From: Deltaproteobacteria bacterium
GTDB lineage: Bacteria > Myxococcota_C > UBA6777
Assembly (NCBI GenBank): GCA_006226375.1
Contig: SBHC01000059.1
Coordinates: forward strand, 101,868 to 165,867
Direction: 5' to 3'
DNA length: 64,000 nucleotides
The translations under genes and the position numbers were made by a program. Below, in pieces: positions 43,812-52,575 of this stretch (position 1 is its first letter; the number at the start of each line of letters is the position of its first letter). The notes below the pieces were generated by a model. It saw only the letters and a list, made by a program, of their open reading frames with translations. It was not told where the DNA came from and ran no database searches.

Positions 43812-44414
43812 GTGAGGTTGTTCTCTCTTCCCACCTCTCCCAAAGCTTCTTGTCCACAGCGTGTCGCCTCGTTACGGCACCGTCTGTGTTCTGTCCTTCT
43901 CGTTCACCTGGGGTTGTGGCTTGTCTTACAACCAACTCAAGCCCAATCCTCCCCGAACAAACGACCCATTCTCTCGAAGCAAGCCAAAGAACGTGAGCAA
44001 CTTTGGACCCGTGTTTGGAGCCGGAAGCTGGCGACATGGAAGCGGACGTCCAAACGTTTCCGCTCGTCGCGATGCTGGAGTATGTGGCGGGATCTTCAGC
44101 GAGATGGGGGGCGCCAAGAGTTCCTGCTACGAAAGATGGCTGCCTGGCGATGCAGCCGAAAGACATGGAAACGTTGCCAGCGACGCAGAGGTCGCCGCTG
44201 GACCCGGCGATGCCGCACCCTACAGCAGAAAAAGCGATGGTCTGCTTGCTTTCGGATCGAACGTCGCCTGTCGGTGATTGCAGAGCGCTTGCTAGAGGCA
44301 CGAAGAGATGGACGGAAGTACAAGTGTGGTTGGGTCGTGAAGATTCCCGACCGATTCCGGCGCGTGTTCTTTGCACCGTATCCCAAACTGTCCAAGGTGG
44401 AAAAGGCTAGATAA
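43812..44414 (+). CDS. Small exported Arg/Trp-rich protein
   Basis: Protein of 200 aa starting at a GTG 2 nt after the preceding stop. An N-terminal signal peptide is visible (LRHRLCSVLLVHLGLWLVLQPTQA). The mature part is very basic and rich in Arg, Trp and Cys, for example WTRVWSRKLATWKRTSKRF and RRRGRRWTRRCRTLQQ. No family was recognised. A 260-codon frame on the opposite strand (44376-43594) overlaps it, but the signal peptide and the tight coupling to the upstream gene support the plus strand. The mature region could bind DNA, lipopolysaccharide or anionic polymers in the periplasm; this is only an inference from its charge. Confidence 0.6.
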   Translation: MRLFSLPTSPKASCPQRVASLRHRLCSVLLVHLGLWLVLQPTQAQSSPNKRPILSKQAKEREQLWTRVWSRKLATWKRTSKRFRSSRCWSMWRDLQRDGGRQEFLLRKMAAWRCSRKTWKRCQRRRGRRWTRRCRTLQQKKRWSACFRIERRLSVIAERLLEARRDGRKYKCGWVVKIPDRFRRVFFAPYPKLSKVEKAR

Positions 44415-44452
44415 GGAAGAGAGCAGAGGGAGGGAGGCTTGTCGGAAGGAGT

Positions 44453-44998
44453 TTAGCGGACGCGCTCGTTGAGATACTTCGCGAGGCGCTTGCCAAGCTC
44501 TTCACCTGCTGCTTGCATGCGGCGACCGATGCGGCCTTTGGCGGGGGCTTCAAATTGGAGAAGCAGAATATCAAAGGTGCGGTTGCGCTGCATCAAACGG
44601 ACGCGGATCTTCACCATGGTGCCCTTGTTTTCCGAGTAGGGGCTAGCGAAGTACAGCTCGGAGTAGATGTGGAAGTGGTTGGGCTTGACGGGCTTGTGTA
44701 CGCCAACGTTCAGACCTTTCACGTTGTTTTTGATCGCCTTTGCAAAGGCATTGGAAAACACGCTCTTGCCCACTCGCCAACGCTTTTGCTCCTGGCTACC
44801 GATCTGCTGAAGGTAGACACCTTCGGCCATCTCACCCACCGAGAGGTTGTTGGTCTTGGTCGTGCTTACGGTGTACATCTCAGACTTGGTGAAGGGGTTG
44901 GTTTGTGCTTTCTTCACAACCTTCCAGGGGGAGGAACATCCGGTCAAACCCACAAAAGCAAACAGCGACAAACCCAAAACAGCTTTTTTAAACATCAT
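44453..44998 (-). CDS. Small lipoprotein of unknown function
   Basis: Protein of 181 aa. Two adjacent ATG codons (44998, 44995) follow TAGGAG; upstream in-frame codons to 45055 lack a ribosome binding site. The signal peptide MFKKAVLGLSLFAFVGLTGC ends with a perfect lipobox (LTGC), so the mature protein is lipid-anchored. The rest (SVGEMAEGVYLQQIG, NHFHIYSELYF, MVKIRVRLMQRNRTFDILLLQFEAP, GEELGKRLAKYLNERVR) looks like a small alpha/beta fold, perhaps of the kind seen in outer-membrane assembly lipoproteins, but I do not recognise the family. It converges with the preceding plus-strand gene (38 bp apart). Confidence 0.78.
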   Translation of the reverse strand: MMFKKAVLGLSLFAFVGLTGCSSPWKVVKKAQTNPFTKSEMYTVSTTKTNNLSVGEMAEGVYLQQIGSQEQKRWRVGKSVFSNAFAKAIKNNVKGLNVGVHKPVKPNHFHIYSELYFASPYSENKGTMVKIRVRLMQRNRTFDILLLQFEAPAKGRIGRRMQAAGEELGKRLAKYLNERVR

Positions 44999-45194
44999 CT
45001 CACTCCTACGTGAAGGTGAAAAGGAGAGCCGATTCACTAGGTACTCTCCATACACAACTGAGAAACAGGTACTTCGAAGTTATTCGTTTTTTTCTTCAAC
45101 CTCCGCCTCTCTCTTTCGTGTTCTCTCAACAAAGAGCACAAGTTTTTGATTCCAGATTGGAGGAGAGGGAAAGGTCGGAAAGGTATACGATATT

Positions 45195-45224
45195 CTGCTA
45201 TGACTCGCAAGAGTCGTACAGCAG
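45195..45224. terminator. Strong hairpin with GCAA tetraloop after the kinase operon
   Basis: CTGC-TATGACTC-GCAA-GAGTCGTA-CA-GCAG forms a 12 bp stem with one G-T pair, a 2 nt bulge and a GNRA-type loop. It lies 54 bp past the end of the 75-residue protein gene on the minus strand and upstream of the small lipoprotein gene. It lacks a T tract, so termination is likely but not certain. Confidence 0.4.
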
Positions 45225-45277
45225 TTGTACAAAAGGTCGGATGCCTTTGTTCAAGGATGGAAAGGGTGGAGGCTTTC

Positions 45278-45505
45278 TTAGAACCGAAGGCCCCATTTCC
45301 CCCGGTACTGGAGCCATTGCCAGGTTTGGTAAGCTGTGAGGCCGAGGCCGCCCAAGGCGACCACAGTTCCTACCAAAGGGATCCCTCCGAGCACCCAATA
45401 CAGAGCGGCGCTGCCCGCTCCTGTGAGCAGAGCATTGCGACCCAATCGCTGAGCCTCTTTGCGTTGTTTGGTGAGATACGGTTTCTTGGATTTGGTGGGC
45501 AGCAT
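45278..45505 (-). CDS. Small membrane protein downstream of Ser/Thr kinase
   Basis: Protein of 75 aa with a basic N-terminus (MLPTKSKKPYLTKQRKEAQR) and a hydrophobic hairpin (ALLTGAGSAALYWVLGGIPLVGTVVALGGLGLTAYQTWQWLQ), suggesting two membrane-spanning helices. It starts 6 nt after the kinase stop codon on the same strand, which supports a real, co-transcribed gene. No family was recognised. It could be a partner or regulator of the adjacent membrane-anchored kinase. Confidence 0.6.
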   Translation of the reverse strand: MLPTKSKKPYLTKQRKEAQRLGRNALLTGAGSAALYWVLGGIPLVGTVVALGGLGLTAYQTWQWLQYRGKWGLRF

Positions 45506-45511
45506 GTCGCC

Positions 45512-47428
45512 TCAGGTTCCCAACGCTTTCTTTTGACAGGCCAGATTGCGTCCTTTGATCCGACAGTCCAATTCGATAATTGACTTGCCGGGACGAAGCT
45601 TGAACCGTTTGGTTTGGCTACCGTTCGGCCACATGAAGAAGAAGCGGTTCCAGCCCGAGCGAAGCTTCACGCTGCGGACCATCGGCAGGCGGATGTACTC
45701 ACCACCATTGATGATGACTCGGGCGTTGTGCTTGCGAGACAAGTGGACAATCACGCGCCGGTATCGATAGCGACGGCGAACGCGTCGTCTTGCTACGCGG
45801 CGCCTTCGAACGCGGCGTCTTCGAATCCGTCGTCGCTTGGGCGGTTGGGTTCTTTTGCGCCGAACTGGAGGCTTGGGCCTTTGTACAACTGGCTTCTCTG
45901 GAACAACTCGGGTGGCCGGCTTCTCCGCCGCTGTTCCGGCGTCTGCCTTTTGGGCAGGGGTGTTGATGCTCGGTGGCTCGGGGGTTACCGAAATCGGTGG
46001 CTTGGTGTCAAAGAGGCCCATGAAGTAAGCTGCAGCACTTCCACCGCCCAGCAACAGCAGGGGCAACAGGAACAGAAAGGGGTTGCTGCGCTTTTTCCGA
46101 CGGCGTCCTTGGTATGGGCTGTCGAGGCTTTCATCCAGATCGAACGGTACAACCCCAAGCTCTGGGCCTGTGTTGTTGCCAAAGCCAGCTTCGAGGTTCA
46201 ACCCTGTGAAGTGGGGATCGGAGCCTATTGGAGAGTCTTCCGCGATGGTCGAGTCGTCGAGCATCAAGGAAGGTCCTGTCGGGGGACCTCCGCTTCTCGG
46301 TGAAGGAGCACCAATGGGCGCCAGCGTTGGAATGCGAGGAGCGCTTGGTTGAGCGGGAGGTGTTGTACGTTGTTGGTAGTCCTGGGTCTGTCCCGGTGGA
46401 GGCCCTTGCATGATGGGCAGTGGCTGGGACGGAGGAGTGGTTACCTTGGCTTGCGCAGGCTGCTGCTTGCGCGGGAAATCGAACACAAACTGTGTAGAGT
46501 CGGGCGGCGCAAACAGCCAGGTGAGGAAGTCCGCGAGGTGTTCGGGGCCAACGCTGACTCCCTCATTATTAAGATAGCGCTGCAACTCGTAGCGCAACGC
46601 TGTCGCTGTGGGGTAACGATTCTCTCGATCGTACGCCAGAGCCTTCATCACAATGGATGCGAGCGAAGCAGGGATGTCGTCGCGGTAGGTCCGCGGATCG
46701 GGGATGCCTTGCTTCATCTTGTGGTAACAAGCCAACAGGTTCTCACCGTCAAACGGCTTTACACCACAGACCATCTCGTACATCACGACGCCAAGGGAGA
46801 AGATGTCACTGCGACGGTCCAACTCGCGGGCCATCATTTGTTCGGGCGACATGTAGCAGATCTTGCCTTTGGTGTGACCGACCTGCGTGCGTGTGGAGCT
46901 GGTGCGAGCCTTGGCGATACCAAAATCAATCAGCTTGACGACGCCAGCTTCCGAGACCAACACATTCTGGGGAGAGACGTCGCGGTGAACCACCTGCATC
47001 GGAGTTCCGTCCGCCGTCTTGCAGTCGTGGGCGTAGGCGAGGCCGAGGCAAGTGTTGGAGATCATCTGGACAGCGAGTTCCAACGGAAACGGCATACGTC
47101 GCTGCTTTAATTGGTCTTGGATCTGCTCCAGGTCGTGGCCCCGGATGTACTCCATGGCGATGAAGTAGTTGCGTCCGTCGTTGCCAAGGTCAAAGATTTG
47201 GACCACGTTGGGGTGATTCAGGTTGGCCGCGATGCGTGCCTCATCCAGGAACATCGTGACGAGTTTGTCGTCCTCCGCGAGATGGGGGAGGATGCGCTTG
47301 ATCACAACGTCCTTGGCGAAACCTTCGGTTCCGTGCTGACGGGCAAGCCATACCTCGGCCATACCGCTGGCGCGCAGTTTTCGGATAAGTGTATATTTGC
47401 CTTGTGCAAAAGTTTCGCCGGGCTTCAT
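45512..47428 (-). CDS. Membrane-anchored Ser/Thr protein kinase with PEGA-like C-terminal domain
   Basis: Protein of 638 aa. The kinase domain (about residues 10-290) has the ATP-binding Lys in VVIKRILP, HRDVSPQNVL, DFG in LIDFGIAKA and SPE in MSPEQMMARE. The Gly-rich loop is degenerate (RASGMAEVWLA instead of GxGxxG). A Pro/Gln-rich linker leads to one transmembrane helix (FLFLLPLLLLGGGSAAAYFMGLF, about 450). Outside, about 45 residues rich in Arg precede a PEGA-like beta domain (ARVIINGGEYIRLPMV). A perfect -35 promoter (47513-47541) lies upstream. It should phosphorylate cytoplasmic targets in response to an envelope signal; the signal is unknown. Confidence 0.9.
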   Translation of the reverse strand: MKPGETFAQGKYTLIRKLRASGMAEVWLARQHGTEGFAKDVVIKRILPHLAEDDKLVTMFLDEARIAANLNHPNVVQIFDLGNDGRNYFIAMEYIRGHDLEQIQDQLKQRRMPFPLELAVQMISNTCLGLAYAHDCKTADGTPMQVVHRDVSPQNVLVSEAGVVKLIDFGIAKARTSSTRTQVGHTKGKICYMSPEQMMARELDRRSDIFSLGVVMYEMVCGVKPFDGENLLACYHKMKQGIPDPRTYRDDIPASLASIVMKALAYDRENRYPTATALRYELQRYLNNEGVSVGPEHLADFLTWLFAPPDSTQFVFDFPRKQQPAQAKVTTPPSQPLPIMQGPPPGQTQDYQQRTTPPAQPSAPRIPTLAPIGAPSPRSGGPPTGPSLMLDDSTIAEDSPIGSDPHFTGLNLEAGFGNNTGPELGVVPFDLDESLDSPYQGRRRKKRSNPFLFLLPLLLLGGGSAAAYFMGLFDTKPPISVTPEPPSINTPAQKADAGTAAEKPATRVVPEKPVVQRPKPPVRRKRTQPPKRRRIRRRRVRRRRVARRRVRRRYRYRRVIVHLSRKHNARVIINGGEYIRLPMVRSVKLRSGWNRFFFMWPNGSQTKRFKLRPGKSIIELDCRIKGRNLACQKKALGT

Positions 47429-47512
47429 AAGAGTGGTTGTCTCACGTGTCGCAGGGAAATACCTCTAAACGTCCATAGGATCTTCAGGGAAAAGACGCTT
47501 TCGCTTCTGTAA

Positions 47513-47541
47513 GTTGTAGTGCGGCCGGTCGGAATTGTCAA
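47513..47541 (-). promoter_or_regulatory. Sigma70-like promoter of the kinase gene
   Basis: On the minus strand TTGACA (47541-47536) and TACAAC (47518-47513) are separated by 17 bp, about 85 bp upstream of the kinase start. The -35 is perfect and the -10 matches 4 of 6 positions. Confidence 0.6.
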
Positions 47542-47569
47542 CGTTATGACAAGAAAGGCAACAGAGGGA

Positions 47570-48706
47570 TCAGGGGCTGGTCACAACGGAGAGGGTTTTG
47601 GCCTGGGCTGGTGGAGGTGCCACTTTGGAAGGGGGAGGAAGAGACCGACGCATGGAGATCGGTGGCAAGGCCTCGGTTTTGGGTTTGGGCTTGGGCCGCA
47701 TGGCGTGAACAATAATCATGGAGATTCCAGCGATCGCTGCCACACCAGCTCCGATGTACATGATGTTGGCAATCATTGCCGAGCTGTTGGCGTCGCTTTG
47801 GATGACAGGGATGTCCATCTGGTAGGTGTTGGGGTCTTTCGCCAGTCCGGCCTGACCGGAAGCCACAGCGCCCATGGCTACACCCACGCCAGCCAACACA
47901 GCCGCGACTCCAACGGTGACGCCGCCTGCAATCAAAAGACCGTTTCCGCCTCGCGACTTCGCCTGGGATGTTCCCGTGAGTCCCGGAGTCATGGTGTCGC
48001 CTCCGCCGGGGTTGGCCATGGCCACGCGACGGGGTGTGGGAGCCGGTTGGTAGCGACGACGCACGGGGCGAGGGCGCTCATCAATCATCGACGAAGAGGC
48101 CCGACGACGTGGTGTGGGAAAGAACGCTTCGCGACGAGGTGCTGGCCGACGCCGTGGGGTTTTTCCCATGTCAAAGCCGCCAAACGAAAACCGACGACGG
48201 GGAGGGGGTGACGTGGTTCGGCGAACGGGTGGTGGGTCAAATGTGTCCGACCGGGGCTGCACTGGGGCAGGGCGGGGTGGTGTGGTGCGAGTCCCACCAC
48301 CCAGGCTACCAAAAGGATCGGAGCCTCCCGACGAGCGGGGTGTCGGCGGTGCGCTGCCCGCAGAGGCCTTGGCCTGCTTGAACAGCTTGCGCAAACGCCC
48401 CGGCGTTCCTTTGGGAAGTTGAATGCTCGAATCCAACTGGATGGCTTTGCGAAAATGCTCCACCGCTTTTTGCTTCTTGCGCAGGTAGGCGTACGACATT
48501 CCTGCGTACATCGCGGCTTGCGCTTTCTGTGCATTCGACATGCTTCCGTCGTTCTCTAGCTGCAAAAAGATCTTCAGACCCTGGCGAATCTCAAAGTCTT
48601 TGAAGTGCTTAATGCCTTTTTGCATCTGTGGGTTGGCCCACGCTGAGGTGGACACCAACAGCATGCCAAGGAACCCTAGATAGTTAAGCCAGCTTCGTTG
48701 TCTCAT
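47570..48706 (-). CDS. TPR-containing protein with Arg/Pro-rich linker and two membrane helices
   Basis: Protein of 378 aa. A signal peptide (LNYLGFLGMLLVSTSAWA) precedes TPR-like helices (about 30-120: AAMYAGMSYAYLRKKQKAVEHFRKAIQLD). About 120 residues of low-complexity Pro/Arg/Ser follow (RRRFSFGGFDMGKTPRRRP). Two hydrophobic helices (GLLIAGGVTVGVAAVLAGVGVAMG and IANIMYIGAGVAAIAGISMIIV) lie near 255 and 320, separated by a polar stretch, and the C-terminus is Pro/Lys-rich. This layout, TPR then linker then two TMs, is common in Myxococcota envelope proteins of unknown role. It lies 53 bp downstream of the kelch/SUMF1 gene and could share its transcript. Confidence 0.8.
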   Translation of the reverse strand: MRQRSWLNYLGFLGMLLVSTSAWANPQMQKGIKHFKDFEIRQGLKIFLQLENDGSMSNAQKAQAAMYAGMSYAYLRKKQKAVEHFRKAIQLDSSIQLPKGTPGRLRKLFKQAKASAGSAPPTPRSSGGSDPFGSLGGGTRTTPPRPAPVQPRSDTFDPPPVRRTTSPPPRRRFSFGGFDMGKTPRRRPAPRREAFFPTPRRRASSSMIDERPRPVRRRYQPAPTPRRVAMANPGGGDTMTPGLTGTSQAKSRGGNGLLIAGGVTVGVAAVLAGVGVAMGAVASGQAGLAKDPNTYQMDIPVIQSDANSSAMIANIMYIGAGVAAIAGISMIIVHAMRPKPKPKTEALPPISMRRSLPPPSKVAPPPAQAKTLSVVTSP

Positions 48707-48759
48707 CAGTCTCTCTTTTTGCGTTGGCAGTGAATCAGAGGGAGTTGTTGCAACATCCC

Positions 48760-51057
48760 TTAGTTGGATGATACGGGCAAAAACAAGGATTGCGCGCAGC
48801 GGAAGCCGACATCATCAGCGCTGTCTGTGGGCTTAAGCTTGTCACGTGCGGACGCACGCAAGGCGGTCGGTCCTGACAAGAAGGAGCCCCCACGAACCAC
48901 ATGCTCGGTACCCTGGCCGGGTCCTTTCGGGTCGGTGATAGGGCTGTCTTTGTAGTAGTCGCTCTTGTAGAAGTCGGCGACCCACTCTCTTACGTTGCCT
49001 GCCATATCGGAGACACCAAACGGGCTGTCTCCCTTGGGACGTTTGCCCACTTCCAGCGTGTCCTTTTCGGTGCAGTCTTTGGATTGAGCCTCGTCGCAAG
49101 TGGGCTGCGCGTCGCCCCAGGGATACACGTTGCGCTGAAGGCCACGAGCTGCTTTCTCCCACTCGGCTTCCGTGGGGAGTCGCTTGCCTCGGAACTCACA
49201 GTACGTTTTGGCTTGTTCCCAGGTGATGTTCACCACCGGGAAGTTGGCGAACTGTGCATCGTCGTAGTACTTGGCTCGCGTGGCCGACGTTGTTTTTGCA
49301 GGTGCCGTACACTTGCCTTGGGTCACACACTCTGCATAGTCCTTGTTGGTGACCTCAGTTTTGTCGATGTAGAAGCCTGACAATCCAATCTTCTTGATGG
49401 GTTCATCCGAAGACTGGTCCGCACCACGAGTGAACTCTCCCGCGGGAACGAGGAGCATGTTTTGGGATTCACAGGCATCGCCAGGTCCAAAGCTCTCGAT
49501 GTAGCCATCACTTCCAGGTCGTTTGACCTTCTCCGGCTGATCCGAGTTTTTGTTGTCAGTGGCGTAGGTGTTGGGGCAGAAGTCAAAGTTGTTGGGGATC
49601 AGGTCGCGGTCTACGTCACAGCCTGCTTCACGGTAAGCCAGGGGAGCAAGCTCCACAGACTTGAGCGGCTTGCCGCCGGAGTCCACGCCGCCGATCGCGT
49701 ACACAAAGTTGAAGGCGACAGCGACAGCCGTGCGGTGCCGTGGCGTGATGAGTTTGGCGTTCAGGTTGTTGTCCGAGCGGGTACAACGCCAGTTGTCCAC
49801 GCCTCCTCCGTAGGGGTTGCCCAGCGGATCGATGGTGCTGAACAAGGGCGCGAGGAAGATGTTTTGCTCCAACTGGTCGTTGCTCTTCTGAACACCAACC
49901 AAGAGCAGGCGTCGGGCGTCGGCCACAGCTGTAAATGACTTGGCCTCAGCGGGGAGATCGGTGTTCTGGCACCAGCCTTCCACGGTTCCATCGGACTGGA
50001 TCCGAGCGACCAAGGTTTTGCGGGAGCCGTTGGGGCCCAAGAGGTAGAGGTTGTGTGTCGTGCTCAACAGAGGGCCGGTTCGTCCTTCGGGAAGATCGGG
50101 GAGTGACTCCGAGGTGCCCAAGGTTTTGCCGTCGGGGAGAAGAAGGACACGCTCCGCTTTGGTCACGAGCTTGCCTTGGTCGTCTTGTCCACCCACGCGG
50201 TAGAAGTATCCGTACTTATAAGCGTATCCTGCGAAGGCGCTCGCGCCGGCCCAGGTGCCGATGGTTTCAAAGGCTTCCAGCGTACCGTCCGCGTTGATCT
50301 TGGCTCGCTCCACGCTCTCCACTGGTTTGTCACCATCGGTCAGGCCACCAAGCACATACAGGTAACCGCCGATGAGGAAGCCAGACGCCTTGTACCGGGC
50401 GTCTTTGAGGGCTTCGGTTGCTTTCCAGGCGGTGAGCGCTCCGTTGCTACCGTTCACTTTGGTGTAGTAGACCTTGTTGGAGGCTTTGCCGGCAACTTGT
50501 CCACCGATCAAGTGGATGAACACATTGGGATTGGACGCAAATCGAAGATTCCAATCTTCACCGTTGGAGACTGCCGTCGCATCGGCCAGCGTCTCGGGCA
50601 GCTCTTCACTGGCGAGTGAGAACGTCTTGCCCAATTGCTCGCAGCTGTTGGTGTCTCCTTGAGGAATGGGGCACAACTCTGCTTTGGCCGCCGTTCGGAA
50701 GGGGCATTGTGTCGCAGGAGGCTGGTCCACAGGGGGGTCATCTTTGGGCGCGTCGTCTTTGCCGCCGCCACCGTCCGTAGGCGTGTCTTGGACCACGGTG
50801 TCTTGGGGCGTTTCGGGCCCGGTGCTACCACCTTCTTCGGGAGTTGTTCCTTCTCCCTTCGGTCCGTCGACATTTCCCGTGCCTTCGCCGTTATCCAGCA
50901 CGCACTTTTGGGTACCAAAGTCACAACGGTATCCAGGCAAACAACCGCCTTGAAAACAACGCAGGTTTTCTCGTGGCAGTTCGCCGATAATACAAGCCCA
51001 GTACCCCAAACAAAACAGGCACGAGGCAAATCCAATCCACAACCAGGAGCGAGACAT
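48760..51057 (-). CDS. Lipoprotein with kelch-like repeats and a catalytically incomplete SUMF1 (FGE-type) domain
   Basis: Protein of about 765 aa starting at the ATG 51057, with AAGGAGAG 9 nt upstream; a further in-frame start lies at 51096. The N-terminus is a hydrophobic signal with Cys (LFCLGYWAC), then a Thr/Gly/Asp-rich linker. Residues of about 170-470 hold kelch-like beta-propeller blades (LYVLGGLTDG, AYGYFYRVGGQDD, VYAIGGVDSG). A calcium-type DxDxD stretch (DRDLIPNNFDFCP) follows. The end (about 550-760) is a SUMF1 domain: VPAGEFTRGAD, EVTNKDYAECV, GKRLPTEAEWEKAARG, YPWGDAQPTCDEAQ, GNVREWVADFY and VVRGGSF. The redox Cys pair of true formylglycine-generating enzymes (C-Y-R-Y-R-C) is replaced by ALRASARD, so catalysis is unlikely. 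Confidence 0.87.
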   Translation of the reverse strand: MSRSWLWIGFASCLFCLGYWACIIGELPRENLRCFQGGCLPGYRCDFGTQKCVLDNGEGTGNVDGPKGEGTTPEEGGSTGPETPQDTVVQDTPTDGGGGKDDAPKDDPPVDQPPATQCPFRTAAKAELCPIPQGDTNSCEQLGKTFSLASEELPETLADATAVSNGEDWNLRFASNPNVFIHLIGGQVAGKASNKVYYTKVNGSNGALTAWKATEALKDARYKASGFLIGGYLYVLGGLTDGDKPVESVERAKINADGTLEAFETIGTWAGASAFAGYAYKYGYFYRVGGQDDQGKLVTKAERVLLLPDGKTLGTSESLPDLPEGRTGPLLSTTHNLYLLGPNGSRKTLVARIQSDGTVEGWCQNTDLPAEAKSFTAVADARRLLLVGVQKSNDQLEQNIFLAPLFSTIDPLGNPYGGGVDNWRCTRSDNNLNAKLITPRHRTAVAVAFNFVYAIGGVDSGGKPLKSVELAPLAYREAGCDVDRDLIPNNFDFCPNTYATDNKNSDQPEKVKRPGSDGYIESFGPGDACESQNMLLVPAGEFTRGADQSSDEPIKKIGLSGFYIDKTEVTNKDYAECVTQGKCTAPAKTTSATRAKYYDDAQFANFPVVNITWEQAKTYCEFRGKRLPTEAEWEKAARGLQRNVYPWGDAQPTCDEAQSKDCTEKDTLEVGKRPKGDSPFGVSDMAGNVREWVADFYKSDYYKDSPITDPKGPGQGTEHVVRGGSFLSGPTALRASARDKLKPTDSADDVGFRCAQSLFLPVSSN

Positions 51058-51449
51058 GCTTCCAAACTCTCCTTCAAGTTTTGTCATACAATCCATGCAA
51101 CGTTTCTTGTGAGTTGATTGAGCGATGTTCGTTCAACATCTCGATTGTATGACCCATTGAGGGAGCAAAGGCTCTCATTGAATCGAACAATGAGCTGCTC
51201 ACACTCCCCAACGGTAATGGTTCAATCGTTCTGAATGTATCGAGAAAACAGGGATTCGTCAAGGTTACAGCCAGGGAAGGAGGCCTCTTTGGACAGGGTC
51301 CTCTGTCACTCTTCTTGTCCAACATTTGCTCTTGTTGGTTTCTTCCAAAATGTCGAGGCCCTGTGCTTTCGATGGCTGGGTTCCTCTGCACATTACATGC
51401 GAGCGCAGGGGGAAGCCATGTCATAGGGGGATGTGGTTGGGAGGTGTGG
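51058..51449. other. Intergenic region upstream of the kelch/SUMF1 gene
   Basis: 392 bp between the WD40 gene and the kelch/SUMF1 gene, both on the minus strand. It contains a good promoter (51234-51262). A long frame on the minus strand across it (51074-51796) has no recognisable domain and overlaps the WD40 gene, so I treat it as a shadow. Confidence 0.45.
51234..51262 (-). promoter_or_regulatory. Sigma70-like promoter of the kelch/SUMF1 gene
   Basis: On the minus strand TTGACG (51262-51257) and TACATT (51239-51234) are separated by 17 bp, giving a leader of about 170 nt. The match is 5 of 6 at -35 and 4 of 6 at -10. Confidence 0.55.
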
Positions 51450-52517
51450 TTAATCTTCGAAGAGGGAGTCTTCAATGTGTTCACGCCACTCTTGTTGGGT
51501 GCCGTCCATGTCCGCGATGCGTTGGTGGAGGATATCCAGAAAGGGTTCCCACGTTTGCCTACGAAGTGTGAGGAGGTGGGAGTAATCCCAGATCCGGATG
51601 ATGTTATGGTTTCCACCCAAGGTGGCGAGGTAGGGGGCAGAAGGGTGGAAGGCAGCTCCTGTATAAATGAAACTGGTTGTGGCTTCTGGAAGCTCAGCAG
51701 CAAAGCGCCAGTCGTGGGTGTACCAGAAGCGGACGGTCGCATCGAGAGACTTGACTGCAAGGAGAGAACCATCGCAAGAGAATTGAATCCACACAATCAT
51801 CTCATCGTTGAACTTCTCCATCGGGCGTAATTCTTTGTCCTTTTGGAGATCCCAGAAGCGCATCTGGCCTTGGCCATCACCCGAGACGAGATAGGTTTGG
51901 TCGGGAGACCACGCGACAGTTTCACTCCAGTTGGCGTGCCCATCAAAGACATGGAGACATTCTCGGGAAGCGAGATCCCATACTCGAACCGCTGCGTCGT
52001 CCGAGGTGGTGGCCAGGCGTTTTCCGTCAGGCGACCAGGATACGCTGGTGACAATGCTGCTGTGTCCTTCCAACGGAGTGAGCTGACGTTGTTGTTGAAG
52101 ATCCCAGATCAAAAGGTCGTTGCAAGTGGAGGAGGCAGCGAGCCATCGACCGCATGGAGAGTGCTGGAGCCCCCAAACGATGTGTCCAACCTCAAAGCTT
52201 GTGGGGAGCTTTTGTCCTGTCGCAGGATCCCAAAAGGTGATGGTCTCGTTGCGAGAGCCGACTGCCAGGGTTTGGTTGTCGGGCGACCAGCTCACACCGT
52301 AGACCTCCTCTCCATCGTCTTTCAGGATGTGAAGGAGGTTGCCATGGAGGGGATCCCAGATTCGGATGGTTCCATCGTCAGAAGGAGACGCGAGCTTTTG
52401 TCCATCGTGAGACCAGGCGATGCGGCCGATCTGTTTGCTGTGGCCTCTCAGGATATGCAGGCGGCGAAGTCCGAAAGGGATGTTGTTGTGATTGGGGGCA
52501 AACGGCTCTCTCTTCAT
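51450..52517 (-). CDS. WD40 repeat beta-propeller protein
   Basis: Protein of 355 aa consisting of about seven WD40 repeats, enough for one propeller. Clear units are IGRIAWSHDGQKLASPSDDGTIRIWDP, then VSWSPDNQTLAVGSRNETITFWDP-like, VTSVSWSPDGKRLATTSDDAAVRVWDL, VAWSPDQTYLVSGDGQGQMRFWDL and IIRIWDY. The ATG at 52517 is chosen; a TTG at 52559 would add 14 residues that do not belong to a repeat. There is no signal peptide, so it is probably cytoplasmic and a protein-protein scaffold. It is divergent from the sugar symporter gene, across 217 bp. Confidence 0.88.
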   Translation of the reverse strand: MKREPFAPNHNNIPFGLRRLHILRGHSKQIGRIAWSHDGQKLASPSDDGTIRIWDPLHGNLLHILKDDGEEVYGVSWSPDNQTLAVGSRNETITFWDPATGQKLPTSFEVGHIVWGLQHSPCGRWLAASSTCNDLLIWDLQQQRQLTPLEGHSSIVTSVSWSPDGKRLATTSDDAAVRVWDLASRECLHVFDGHANWSETVAWSPDQTYLVSGDGQGQMRFWDLQKDKELRPMEKFNDEMIVWIQFSCDGSLLAVKSLDATVRFWYTHDWRFAAELPEATTSFIYTGAAFHPSAPYLATLGGNHNIIRIWDYSHLLTLRRQTWEPFLDILHQRIADMDGTQQEWREHIEDSLFED

Positions 52518-52575
52518 GAAAATCTCTTGTCTTGGAGATGTGTGTCTTGTGGGGAACAACGCTGTTCCCTGTTGA

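Noticed and set aside
43594..44376. 260-codon minus frame opposite the Arg/Trp-rich gene, as the main gene
   Set aside because: The plus frame has a signal peptide and begins 2 nt after the upstream stop; the minus product shows no domain. It is kept as an open question in the findings.
48760..51057. Annotation as a functional formylglycine-generating enzyme for the sulfatase
   Set aside because: The catalytic Cys pair is absent, so only the fold name is used.
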